NCBI GenBank assembly: GCA_043782485.1
Contig: JAYWAL010000048.1
Span: 1 to 64,000 of the forward strand
Direction of reading: 5' to 3'
Length of the DNA: 64,000 nt
Source: JANXUC01 sp043782485
Lineage (GTDB): Bacteria; Acidobacteriota; Terriglobia; Terriglobales; Acidobacteriaceae
The position numbers were made by a program, and so were the translations under genes. Below are positions 15,989-24,944 of the stretch, in pieces; within the stretch, counting starts at the first letter, position 1; each line of letters starts with the position of its first letter. The notes beneath the pieces are model-generated. The model saw only the letters and a list, made by a program, of their open reading frames with translations. It was not told the DNA's origin and searched no databases.

Positions 15989-17218
15989 ATGATCAATATT
16001 TGTAAGTCCTTGCGAGGATTGGTTTTAGCTATAATTTTAGCAGCCCCGGTCGCCGCCTTGGCGGCCCACGTCAACCCGCGTCCGCTGACCTCCCGTCCGC
16101 GCGCCAAAATCACGGAAAGCGCCAAAGCTCGCCATCGCATCAGCCGGCTGCGGCAAAGGCGGCGCTCTGCCTCCCGCAAGGGTTCTACCCACTCGGCTCG
16201 GCTGAGTCGGCATCACCGGCACTATCGCGAGCGCTTCTTTACGAGTTCCTTCGCCACGGACACCATGAACGGCGACATTACGGAAGGCGAAGATGCCACC
16301 GTGCGCGCTGCTGCTATTGATGCTCTCGGCAACATGAATGGCACGGTCACGGCCATTGATCCGAACACGGGCCGCATTTTGGCCATGGTCAACCAGAAGC
16401 TTGCGCTCTCGGCTGGCGCGCAGCCCTGCTCCACCATTAAGGTTCCCGTCGCGCTCGCGGCCCTCAGCGAAGGCATTGTCACCAAAGACACGGAAATTCC
16501 GCTGGGCCGCTACTCGACGATGAACATGACCACCGCCCTGGCGCGCTCCAATAACGCCTATTTTGAGGCCTTGGGCCGCAAGCTGGGTTTTGCCCGCGTT
16601 CATCGCTACGCGCAGCAGTTTGGCCTGGGCGAGCTGGCTGGTTATGACATCCCCGGCGAACACCGTGGCGTCTATCCCACCAACGAAATTTCGCAAAAGC
16701 TCGGCGGCGTCGGCAAAATGTGCTCATTTGGCGAAGGGATCTCCATGACCCCTTTGCAATTAGGCGCGCTGGTTTCGGCCATCGCCAACGGCGGCACGCT
16801 CTACTACTTGCAGCATCCGGAAAGCCCGGAGGAAGTAGAAGACTTTGAGCCGCGCACCAAGCGCGTTTTGAAGATCAGCAACGCCATTCCTGAGATGGAA
16901 GACGGCCTCTCGGGCGCGACACACTACGGCACGGCACGGCATTTGCGCCTCAGCTTCAGCGAGGAAGACGTCTTGGGGAAAACCGGCACCTGTTCGCACG
17001 CCGGCACCCGGTTCGGCTGGTTCGCTTCCTACGTCAACACCGACGCCGGGGATATTGTCATCGTTGTCTTCCTGCGCGGCGGCCGGCCCACCTACGGCCC
17101 CAAGGCAGCCGAGTTGGCTGGGCGCATGTACCGGAATCTCTATGACCACAGCTTCTTCGCGGCGAAGGCAACGCTGCCCAAGGCACCGGAAGTGCCGGAA
17201 GCAAAAGACCTCCAATAG
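15989..17218 (+). CDS. Penicillin-binding protein, transpeptidase domain only
   Basis: 409 aa from ATG 15989 (GGGAG upstream). N-terminal signal/anchor SLRGLVLAIILAAPVAALA, then an Arg/His/Ser-rich basic stretch of about 55 residues, then a serine transpeptidase domain with all three motifs: STIK in PCSTIKVPVALAAL, SNN in ALARSNNAYFE and KTGT in LGKTGTCSHAG. It lacks a recognisable glycosyltransferase domain or class B dimerisation region, so it is a short D,D-transpeptidase-like PBP acting in the periplasm. Its location after ftsZ suggests a part in septal wall synthesis, but it could be an auxiliary PBP. Confidence 0.85.
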   Translation: MINICKSLRGLVLAIILAAPVAALAAHVNPRPLTSRPRAKITESAKARHRISRLRQRRRSASRKGSTHSARLSRHHRHYRERFFTSSFATDTMNGDITEGEDATVRAAAIDALGNMNGTVTAIDPNTGRILAMVNQKLALSAGAQPCSTIKVPVALAALSEGIVTKDTEIPLGRYSTMNMTTALARSNNAYFEALGRKLGFARVHRYAQQFGLGELAGYDIPGEHRGVYPTNEISQKLGGVGKMCSFGEGISMTPLQLGALVSAIANGGTLYYLQHPESPEEVEDFEPRTKRVLKISNAIPEMEDGLSGATHYGTARHLRLSFSEEDVLGKTGTCSHAGTRFGWFASYVNTDAGDIVIVVFLRGGRPTYGPKAAELAGRMYRNLYDHSFFAAKATLPKAPEVPEAKDLQ

Positions 17219-17301
17219 CTGAGATTCCCGAGTTACCATCGTTTTTCCAGTGTGACCACCGTCATCTAAAAGTCCTGAAGCGCGCAGGATACACTTTGGC
17301 C

Positions 17302-18111
17302 ATGCGAAGTTTGCATGCCAGACTTGCCAGCGTCGTCGCCGTCCTCGCTTTGGTCGGGACATTGACGGCTCAGACATATCGCGTCGTGCCGGTCACCGAT
17401 GGTGGAACCATTTCCGGAACCGTCAAGTGGACCGGACCGGCCGCCCCGAAACTCGAAGTGGCCATCAATAAAGATGCGGACGTTTGCGATCCTGAAGGGC
17501 TCAAGATTCGCAATCTGGAGCGCCTGGTCATTGGCCCGGATGGCGGCGTGGCTAACACGATTGTCTATCTCAAAAACATTTCCAGCGGCAAGGAACTGGT
17601 GTTGCCGGAAGCGCGCCGTTTGCTGGACCAGAAACATTGCCGCTACGAACCCCACATTTTGTTGGTGCCGCAATCCGGCGCAGTGGCCATGAAGAGTTCC
17701 GATCACGTGCTCCACACCGTGCATAGCGACGGAGCCGCCAGCTTCAATCTGGCGTTCCCCTTCACCGATCACGTGACGTCCCAAACGCTAAATACCCCGG
17801 GCGTGATCAACCTGAAGTGCAACGGCGGACATTCCTGGATGAATGCGGAAATCATGGTGGTGTCCCACCCTTACTACGCCGTGACCGGAGAAGACGGCAG
17901 ATTTGAACTCAACAACGTGCCGCCCGGGGACTACCAAATCGTGGCCTGGCACGAGGGTTGGAGCGTTCTAGGAAAAGAAAATGCGCTGGACGTGCTGAGT
18001 CAAAAACAAGTTCAGCGCGTGATCTTCAGCGAGCCAAAGATCTGGGAGCAATCAGTCACCGTCCGCCCGAAAGCCGCGTCCAGCGTCAAGTTCACAATTT
18101 CGCAGAAATAG
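17302..18111 (+). CDS. Exported cupredoxin-like protein with carboxypeptidase-regulatory domain
   Basis: 269 aa from the ATG at 17302. Signal peptide (LASVVAVLALVGTLTAQ), an N-terminal beta-sandwich (GGTISGTVKWTGPAAPKLEV), then a cupredoxin-like region with candidate copper ligands: His in DHVLHTVHSDG, and Cys-His-Met in LKCNGGHSWMNAE. It ends with a peptidase-regulatory-like segment (VTGEDGRFELNNVPPGDY). Related exported proteins usually have Cys-x2-His-x2-Met; here the loop is one residue longer. A periplasmic electron-transfer or copper-binding role is inferred only. Single gene. Confidence 0.7.
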   Translation: MRSLHARLASVVAVLALVGTLTAQTYRVVPVTDGGTISGTVKWTGPAAPKLEVAINKDADVCDPEGLKIRNLERLVIGPDGGVANTIVYLKNISSGKELVLPEARRLLDQKHCRYEPHILLVPQSGAVAMKSSDHVLHTVHSDGAASFNLAFPFTDHVTSQTLNTPGVINLKCNGGHSWMNAEIMVVSHPYYAVTGEDGRFELNNVPPGDYQIVAWHEGWSVLGKENALDVLSQKQVQRVIFSEPKIWEQSVTVRPKAASSVKFTISQK

Positions 18112-18293
18112 TTATCTGCTTGTAACCCTTATTCCCCGAGGTTCGCCAGATCCGCGGTGTAGGGTTTTGGCTCTTTCCATTTCGAAATACCCGTTCGTCT
18201 CAGGTCCCCTGCGTCGATTCTGCGGGACGAGATCCATTGAATTACCCACCAAGCGAAACTCGCTGAACCAGACCTTCACCCTTCGGAACGTCT

Positions 18294-18437
18294 CATTCCG
18301 AGCGAAGCGAGGAATCCCTAGGCCCTCGACTCTGCACAATTCTCTCCAGTTTCCCTTTGCAGGTGTCCTCGGAAGAAGACTGGAGAGCGCCCCGCCACCC
18401 TGGACACTCTGGAGATTCCTCGCTTGGCTACGGAATG
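18294..18437. repeat. Intergenic inverted-repeat element (CATTCCGAGCGAAGCGAGGAATC family)
   Basis: The left end (18294-18316) is CATTCCGAGCGAAGCGAGG followed by AATC. The right end (18414-18437) is its near-perfect inverted complement, ending CTACGGAATG. Inside, CTCTCCAGT (18342-18350) pairs perfectly with ACTGGAGAG (18379-18387). The whole 144 bp can fold as one long branched hairpin. It lies in the 520-bp gap 18112-18631, which otherwise shows no gene. Confidence 0.75.
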
Positions 18438-18631
18438 ACTATTGAAAAATAGTGACAGTTTAAAAACAAAGGGACTCATTCCAAGCTCCCGAGCCCTAAG
18501 TGTCTAAAGTCCACCCACCATCCGCCGATCACCGCTCTTGGAGGCGCTGCGCTTGAGCGCTTCCTTCTTCCCACGGGTGCCGATGGTCACTTGGATCAGG
18601 CAATCCACTGGGGTGGTTCAGGAGTATCCGG

Positions 18632-21600
18632 ATGAAGTTACAGATTTCGCACCTGTGTCATATGGATTTCCATCGGAGGCGTGCTTTCTTGCGTGGCAGT
18701 TGGATCTTGCTGGCTGTCCTTCTCGGCGTTGCGGCGCAGGCGCAAGCCGCCTCGGCCACGACGACCACTCTATCTATAGCCCCGGGGACTTCGTTGACCA
18801 CTGGCACCGTCGTGACCCTGCAAGCCAGCGTCGGTGCCGGGGGAACGCCCGTCACCCAGGGGACCGTGGTGTTTTACGACGGAGCCGCCGTCCTGGCCTC
18901 CGCGCAGGTGGTGGGACGAGGCGTCGCCTACACGCATGGCACAGCCAACTGCAAGCTCTACCTTGGACCCGGCACGCACACGATGAAGGCAGTCTATGGC
19001 GGCACCAGCCTGTTCACTGCTAGCGCATCGGCACCCACCGTCATCACCGTGGTGTTGGCCTCCCCAGCTCCCACAGCCACGACGATTTCCGCCACCGGCG
19101 TTTCCGGAAACTACACGTTGACTGGCACGGTGACCGCGCTGAGTGCCATCGCCCCGACCGGCACCGTCTCGTTCCTCGATCAAAGCAATGGCAACTTCCT
19201 TTTGGGATCGGCACCGTTGAGTTTGCCTTCGCAAGCCAATGCCTGGGGTTCAGCAGCCACGTTCGCGACCGGCGGTTCTACTTACGGCGTCATCCTCGCC
19301 GACCTCAATGCCGACGGCATACTGGATCTGGTCACCACGAACTACGGTGGCACGACCATGAGCGTGCTGCTCGGCAATGGCGATGGCACTTTCCAGCCTC
19401 ACGTGGATTACGCCGCTGGAACGCTGTCGTTCGGACTGGCGGCGGGTGACCTCAACGGCGACGGCATCCCCGACTTAGCCGTCGCCTCGGGCACCAGCAA
19501 TGCCGTCCGGGTCTTCCTGGGCAATGGCGATGGCACCTTCCAGGCCGCGCAAGTGTATGACACGGTGGGAGTTGCAGAATACGCTGTGGTCGCCGATTTT
19601 AACCGTGATGGCATTCTGGACCTCGCCACCTGCTCAGCCAGCGTAGCCTCGATCAGCGTACTGCTCGGTAATGGCGACGGGACCTTCGCGGCCGCGCAAA
19701 CCTTTGGTTCCAGCGTCTTTCCTGACGGCCTGGCCGTGGGCGACTTCAACGGCGACGGCAACCCGGACCTGGCGGTGGCCAATAAGACGATCAACACCGT
19801 CAGCATCTTTCTCGGGAAGGGCGACGGCACCTTCCTCGCTCCAGCCGACTGGCCGACCGGCTCTTCCCCCACTAACATCGCGGTGGCGGACTTGAACGCC
19901 GACGGCAAGGCAGACCTGGTCGTGACCAATTCCGTGGGTACGGCCATCAGCGTGTTTCTGGGCAATGGCGATGGGACATTTCAGTCCAAGGTGGACTACT
20001 CCGGCTTCAGCGGCCCGTGGGGCGTGGTCACGGCAGATGTGAACGGCGACGGCATCCCCGACGTGGTTGCTTCCAGCCCCGGCACCCAGTCGGTGGAGGT
20101 CTTGCAGGGAAACGGCGACGGCACGCTACAGTCACCTGTAACCACGGCGACCGGCGTCACCAACTACCTGCTGGCGCTGGGCGATCTGAACGGCGATGGC
20201 GTGGTTGATCTTGGGGTACCCAATGTTTCGACCAGCCTGGTGGAGGTTTTAATCGGCTCCATCTCTGCCACCTCCACGCTAGCTGGCGTCTCCGTGCCCG
20301 GCGGCGGCACCCACAACGTCGTCGCCAGCTATGCCGGGGATACCAGCTCCGGACCGAGCACGTCCGCTCCCATCGGTCTGGCCGGGACGCCTTTCGTCAC
20401 CACCATCTCACTGAGCGGCGCGCCCTCCTCCGGCCCTCCGGGGCAAACCTTCATTTTTACGGCGACCATTTCGCCGTCCAGCAGCTCGGGCTTCACCGCC
20501 AGCGGCACCATTACATTTTTGGATAGCGGCATGGCCCTGGGAGCGCCGGTGACCCTGGTCAACGGCTCGGCCACCCTGAGCACGAGCGCGTTGTCCAGCG
20601 GCATGCACTCGATCACGGCGACGTACTCGGGAGACACGAACTTCCTCGGCAGCGCCTCGTCGCCGCCCTTGGCGATCACAGTGCTCACCCCGCAGACGAT
20701 TACCTTTCCGCAACCAAACCCCGTGGCCTACGGCGTGGCTCCCTTCACGCTGAACGCAACCGCCAGTTCCGGGCTTCCGGTCAGCTTTACCGTCGTAAGC
20801 GGGCCAGCCACCGTGATGGGGGCGACCCTAACAATACTTGGCGCGGGCAACGTGGTCATCCAAGCCGACCAGGCCGGAGACACCACCCACACGTCCGCCC
20901 AGCCGGTGCAACGAACCCTGGTGGTCAACAAGGCTTCCAGCGCGATAGCGCTCTCAGCCTCGCCCAGCAGCGTGAATGTGAACGCCAACGTCACCCTGAC
21001 CGCGAACGTTTCGGGGAGCTCGTCCGGGGGAAGCCTGCCAGCACCGACGGGGGTCGTCACCTTCTTCAATGGCTCCACGCAGCTCGCCCCGGTGCCGGTG
21101 AATGGCTCCGGCACAGCGGCTTATAGCACGACCTCGCTACCTGCAGGAGTCAACTCGATCACCGCCATCTACGCCGGAGACAGCAACTTCGCCGCCAGCA
21201 CTTCGGCGGCGACCCCAGTATCCGTGGCGGCCCCGCAGACCATCACATTCCCTCCCCTGAACCCGGTGACCTATGGCGTGGCACCGCTTACGCTTAGCGC
21301 GACCGCCAGCTCGGGACTGCCGGTAACCTTGAGCCTGGTTTCCGGACAGGCCACGCTGGTGGGCAACACCCTGACCCTGCCGGCGGCGGGCACGGTGGTC
21401 ATCCAAGCCGATCAAGCGGGAAATTCCAGCTACCCGCCAGCCGCTGCGGTGCGGCGCACCCTGTTGGTGAACCGCGCCCCCAGCTCCGTAGTCTTAACGG
21501 CATCGGCGAACCATGCGCCGCCTGGGACCAGCATTACCTTCACGGCAACGGTTTCGAGCGGCGGCCTGCGCGCGCCGACGGGCAGCGTTGTGTTTCTGGA

Positions 21601-22297
21601 TCGAACGCTGCCGCTGGCGACGGCGGCGCTCAACAGCTTGGGCGTGGCGACGTATTCGACTTCGTCCCTGAGCATCGGCGACCACATCCTGGTGGCCTAC
21701 TACGGCGGGGATTCGAACTTTGCGGTGACGACGACAACCTTGGATCAGGCGGTGGTCGGCCCCACCTATTACGTGACCGCCAATCCGGCATCGCTGACCG
21801 TCAAGCTTGGCCAAACGGCGACTTCAACGGTGACGATCAAGCCGGTGGGTGGGTTTCGGGGGCAGGTCTCGCTGGTGTGCGCGGGCGCGCCGGAGATTGC
21901 CAGCTGTTCCTTGAGTCCCACGACGGTGGTCTTGCCCGGCGATGATCTGCCCAAAACGGTGCAGTTCAATCTAACCACGAGCGTGGTGAAGGCGACGCAG
22001 AGCGCGTCGTTTGGTTACGGAGCGGGGCTGGCGCTTCTGTCGCCTCTTGGTTTTGCTGTCTGGATGTCGAGGGCCAGCGGATGGCGGCGGCGAAGGGTTG
22101 TCGGATTTTGGGTCCCCTGGTTGGTCCCCCAGCGGCGACGGCTATGGATTTTAGCGTTGGGCCTGCTCTTGCTGGGCCTGGGAGGGTGCGGATGGCACAC
22201 CGCTCCGTTCGGGAACTGGACCATTGTGATGACTTCAACGACGGGCGGAGCCAACCCGCCGCAGAACGCCATGATTCACCTCACGATTACGCCTTGA
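18632..22297 (+). CDS. Large exported FG-GAP/VCBS and Ig-like repeat protein
   Basis: 1221 aa; ATG with AGGAG seven bases upstream. Order: signal peptide (WILLAVLLGVAAQAQA); an Ig-like domain; seven FG-GAP/VCBS repeats (~residues 205-530), each with a calcium-site motif such as DLNGDGIPDLAV followed by VFLGNGDGTF, consistent with a seven-bladed beta-propeller; then at least four bacterial Ig-like domains (repeated YxGDxNF and VxRTLVVN strings); then a C-terminal part with two hydrophobic segments separated by an Arg-rich linker (SGWRRRRVVGF, PQRRRLW) and a lipobox-like LGLGGCG. Likely a surface or secreted adhesion/carbohydrate-binding protein. The ligand is unknown. Confidence 0.85.
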   Translation: MKLQISHLCHMDFHRRRAFLRGSWILLAVLLGVAAQAQAASATTTTLSIAPGTSLTTGTVVTLQASVGAGGTPVTQGTVVFYDGAAVLASAQVVGRGVAYTHGTANCKLYLGPGTHTMKAVYGGTSLFTASASAPTVITVVLASPAPTATTISATGVSGNYTLTGTVTALSAIAPTGTVSFLDQSNGNFLLGSAPLSLPSQANAWGSAATFATGGSTYGVILADLNADGILDLVTTNYGGTTMSVLLGNGDGTFQPHVDYAAGTLSFGLAAGDLNGDGIPDLAVASGTSNAVRVFLGNGDGTFQAAQVYDTVGVAEYAVVADFNRDGILDLATCSASVASISVLLGNGDGTFAAAQTFGSSVFPDGLAVGDFNGDGNPDLAVANKTINTVSIFLGKGDGTFLAPADWPTGSSPTNIAVADLNADGKADLVVTNSVGTAISVFLGNGDGTFQSKVDYSGFSGPWGVVTADVNGDGIPDVVASSPGTQSVEVLQGNGDGTLQSPVTTATGVTNYLLALGDLNGDGVVDLGVPNVSTSLVEVLIGSISATSTLAGVSVPGGGTHNVVASYAGDTSSGPSTSAPIGLAGTPFVTTISLSGAPSSGPPGQTFIFTATISPSSSSGFTASGTITFLDSGMALGAPVTLVNGSATLSTSALSSGMHSITATYSGDTNFLGSASSPPLAITVLTPQTITFPQPNPVAYGVAPFTLNATASSGLPVSFTVVSGPATVMGATLTILGAGNVVIQADQAGDTTHTSAQPVQRTLVVNKASSAIALSASPSSVNVNANVTLTANVSGSSSGGSLPAPTGVVTFFNGSTQLAPVPVNGSGTAAYSTTSLPAGVNSITAIYAGDSNFAASTSAATPVSVAAPQTITFPPLNPVTYGVAPLTLSATASSGLPVTLSLVSGQATLVGNTLTLPAAGTVVIQADQAGNSSYPPAAAVRRTLLVNRAPSSVVLTASANHAPPGTSITFTATVSSGGLRAPTGSVVFLDRTLPLATAALNSLGVATYSTSSLSIGDHILVAYYGGDSNFAVTTTTLDQAVVGPTYYVTANPASLTVKLGQTATSTVTIKPVGGFRGQVSLVCAGAPEIASCSLSPTTVVLPGDDLPKTVQFNLTTSVVKATQSASFGYGAGLALLSPLGFAVWMSRASGWRRRRVVGFWVPWLVPQRRRLWILALGLLLLGLGGCGWHTAPFGNWTIVMTSTTGGANPPQNAMIHLTITP

Positions 22298-22415
22298 AGG
22301 GTGACGCGAAATCGAGAGAATTGGAATTCCTGTGTGTTCCATAGTTGATACGGATAAAAAGCGAGATCACAAGCTCTCGGCTTGACTTAGGACACGACAG
22401 TGCGCTCGAGTTGGG

Positions 22416-22928
22416 TCAATCGCGCTTTGGGGAATCGGCCCCGGCATCGGCTGGAAACAGCTTCATCTCCACTTCGCGATCCTTCGACGACACTTTTTTT
22501 GCCGCGTCGGTGGTGTTTTCGGTCAGCTTGCCCTTCACTACGTAATAGCCTTCCTGGGCGCGCGATTTGGCCGGTCCTCGATCCACGATTCCCTGGAACT
22601 GGAACCAGGTTCCGTGCACTGTGTCCGTGGTGAAGGTCAGCTCATGGCCATTAAGCTTGCCTTGCTTGAAGAAGTGGTCAAGGAAGGCTCCGTGGTCACT
22701 CTCGGTGTCTCCGTAACGCGAGACGAAGCCAGTCACGGCACCCGCATCCTCGATCGTAATTTGAACGAACTCGCCCTCCCGCAGGAAGGTATACATTCCC
22801 GAGTAGTCTTCAGCGGGTTGGGTGGCGGACGAGGGAGCAGGAGGACTGGCCGTCTGCTGCCCAATGGCCGGCAGGGCCAGGGCAACCGTCAGGGCCAGGA
22901 ATTGCAAAATTTTTACCATTGGAGTCAT
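22416..22928 (-). CDS. Exported hypothetical protein
   Basis: 170 aa from the ATG at 22928-22926 (AGGA eight bases upstream); longer in-frame starts up to 23048 add a poor basic N-terminus. Signal peptide VKILQFLALTVALALPAIGQ, a short Ala/Pro/Ser linker, then a compact domain (YSGMYTFLREGEFVQITIED ... HELTFTTDTVHGTWFQFQG) with a lipocalin-like or beta-barrel look and a charged C-terminus. No function is recognised. Convergent with the upstream Ig protein. Confidence 0.7.
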   Translation of the reverse strand: MTPMVKILQFLALTVALALPAIGQQTASPPAPSSATQPAEDYSGMYTFLREGEFVQITIEDAGAVTGFVSRYGDTESDHGAFLDHFFKQGKLNGHELTFTTDTVHGTWFQFQGIVDRGPAKSRAQEGYYVVKGKLTENTTDAAKKVSSKDREVEMKLFPADAGADSPKRD

Positions 22929-23174
22929 GCCTCGCATCCTACACAAAGGGCTGCACTTTCCGCATCTTCCGAGGTCCTTCCCGCGGGTTGAGGGGAATTT
23001 CTGCACCAGTGAGTCGCGTTGGCCAAACCGACCAGCCCGGAAGCCCACTATAATCTGCGGGTTGGCGGTGGTTGATTTTTCCGTCGCTGATTTTGGCTGG
23101 TGCTAATTTGCCTGCTGCTGTTTGGATGCAGCCGGTTGGATGATTCTGGTTCCGCTCCGGTTGATTCTTTGCCA

Positions 23175-24893
23175 ATGCTGCTGGAAAACCCGACGATTCC
23201 GCAAGACTTGACGGCAGCAACGCCGACCTTCGCGCTGCTGCGCCGCCGGGAGCCGTTGCGCCTGAGGTTGCTGGGCGACCTGGGCTACTTCCTGAGCCGC
23301 AAGCCAGCCCCGCCGGCCAACGAGACATCCTTCTGGCGCGACGTTTTTGTGCCCTCCCAGCAGCCCTGGACCACGTTTCTGGAGTCCCTGGTGTACCACG
23401 CCCTGGTGGTGGCTGCCATACTTGCCTGGGGCCAATGGCGGCCCGCACCCCGTATTTCGCTGCGAGACCCCTGGAAAGACACCAAGCTCGTGGTTTACCC
23501 CGCCACGGCTGCCCAGAAGCCCGACCTGCCTAAACTGGACACAGGAAGCGCCGGAATCCACCGGGCCCAGGCGGGGGACCCGGCACTAGCCAGCCAGCCC
23601 ATTCTTTCGGTGCCCCGGGAGCCGGATAACCGCGCTCAGACGATTGTGACGCCTCCAGAAATTGTTCTTCACAGCACGGTGCGAATGCCCAATATCGTGG
23701 CCTGGAGCGCCTTGCCGCTGGCCCCAGCGCCCGCCCTGACGGTCTTGGCGTCCGAACGGACCGTAATGGCTCCGGCGCTGTCTGTGGTCGCTCCAGCGCC
23801 GCAAATCAACCTGGCGCACCGCAGCAGCCTGACGATGCCACGAACGGCTGTTGTAGCGCCGCCACCGGCCATCGAGGACGCGCCGCAGCGCAGCCAGCCG
23901 ACCCTGGCCACAGCCGTAGTGCCGCCGCCACCGTCGGTGGAGGCTTCGCAGCCGCTGGGTAACCTGATTCTGGGGCCGACCAAGGTCGTCGCGCCGGCAC
24001 CGCAGCTCCCGATGGGCGAGCCGCGGACGCTGCGCGCCTCCGCCAGCCAGCAGGCGGCTGGACAGGCGCTTTCGGGTAGCGTAGTTCCACCGCCCCCGTC
24101 GCTTTCCTCGGACACGGCTTCACGTTCGGGTCGGATGATCGCCCTGAGCGTGAATCCTGTTGCGCCGTCGCAACCGCCGCCCGCTGGCAATCGCCGGGGC
24201 GAGTTCTCAGCGAATCCGCAAGGCCGCGAGCAAGGTTCTGGACGCCCTGCGATCACGGAGTCCGGCAAGGCCGCGAGCGCCAGCACAGGCGGCACAGCCA
24301 CCGTTCCCGGGCTGCCGGCTGGCATTCGGATTGACGACGCGGAGGCTTCGCCGAACGGCAGGGGCGGTGCCGAATCACTCGCCAGCATCACTATTGACCG
24401 CCATCCCATCGCGGCGAGCGTTGCGCCGACGCGCGTGAATACGGCGAACCGCAAGCCGGCCGTGCTCTCCGAGCGCACGCCTAGCGAGACGGAGCGGAAA
24501 GTCTTTGGCGGACGCCGTTACTACCAGATGATGCTGAACATGCCGAATTTAAATTCCGCTGGCGGAACATGGGTCATCCGCTTTGCGGAGCTGAAGGCGG
24601 GTGCGGCGCAAGGCGAGTTGTTCTCACCGCTGCTCACCCTTAAGTCAGATCCTGCCTACCCTTCGGAATTGCAGCGCGCCAACGTGCAGGGCACGGTTAC
24701 GCTCTACGCCATCATCCACAGCAACGGCAGCGTGGGAGACATTCGCGTGCTGGACGGGGCTGACGAGCGACTGGATCAATACGCCGCCGAGGCGTTGGCC
24801 CGTTGCCGTTTTGAGCCTGCGTTAAAGGGCGGCGTGCCAGTAGCGTTGGAAGCGGTTGTAGCGATTCCGTTCCGCGCACGAAAAGAGTTTTAG
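23175..24893 (+). CDS. TonB-family energy-transducing protein
   Basis: 572 aa from ATG 23175; a GTG at 23100 would add a lipobox-like MLICLLLFGCS, which does not suit the cytoplasmic N-terminus expected here. A ~60-residue N-terminus is followed by one transmembrane helix (LESLVYHALVVAAILAWG), a ~300-residue periplasmic Pro/Ala/Val spacer with repeated VVAPAPQ / VVPPPPS units, and a C-terminal TonB domain (SDPAYPSELQRANVQGTVTL ... CRFEPALKGGVPVALEAVV). It couples the proton motive force to outer-membrane receptors such as the one at 1-512. No exbB/exbD pair is adjacent. Confidence 0.85.
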   Translation: MLLENPTIPQDLTAATPTFALLRRREPLRLRLLGDLGYFLSRKPAPPANETSFWRDVFVPSQQPWTTFLESLVYHALVVAAILAWGQWRPAPRISLRDPWKDTKLVVYPATAAQKPDLPKLDTGSAGIHRAQAGDPALASQPILSVPREPDNRAQTIVTPPEIVLHSTVRMPNIVAWSALPLAPAPALTVLASERTVMAPALSVVAPAPQINLAHRSSLTMPRTAVVAPPPAIEDAPQRSQPTLATAVVPPPPSVEASQPLGNLILGPTKVVAPAPQLPMGEPRTLRASASQQAAGQALSGSVVPPPPSLSSDTASRSGRMIALSVNPVAPSQPPPAGNRRGEFSANPQGREQGSGRPAITESGKAASASTGGTATVPGLPAGIRIDDAEASPNGRGGAESLASITIDRHPIAASVAPTRVNTANRKPAVLSERTPSETERKVFGGRRYYQMMLNMPNLNSAGGTWVIRFAELKAGAAQGELFSPLLTLKSDPAYPSELQRANVQGTVTLYAIIHSNGSVGDIRVLDGADERLDQYAAEALARCRFEPALKGGVPVALEAVVAIPFRARKEF

Positions 24894-24899
24894 CTGGCG

Positions 24900-24919
24900 C
24901 GACGCGGGTGTCCGCGTCG
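24900..24919. terminator. Palindrome between convergent genes, possible transcription end
   Basis: CGACGCGG-GTGT-CCGCGTCG, a perfect 8-bp stem directly after the TonB-family gene stop. There is no T-run, so it may be a repeat of the REP type rather than a true intrinsic terminator. Confidence 0.4.
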
Positions 24920-24944
24920 TTTGAAGCCCATTTTGCGGCGCACC

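Noticed and set aside
18538..19023. 161-aa plus-strand frame
   Set aside because: Out of frame with the FG-GAP protein, whose signal peptide and ribosome-binding site define the true start.
19250..20250. Tandem DNA repeat or CRISPR-like periodicity
   Set aside because: The regular GGCAATGGCGATGGCAC strings are codons of FG-GAP repeats; spacers encode protein and there are no cas genes.
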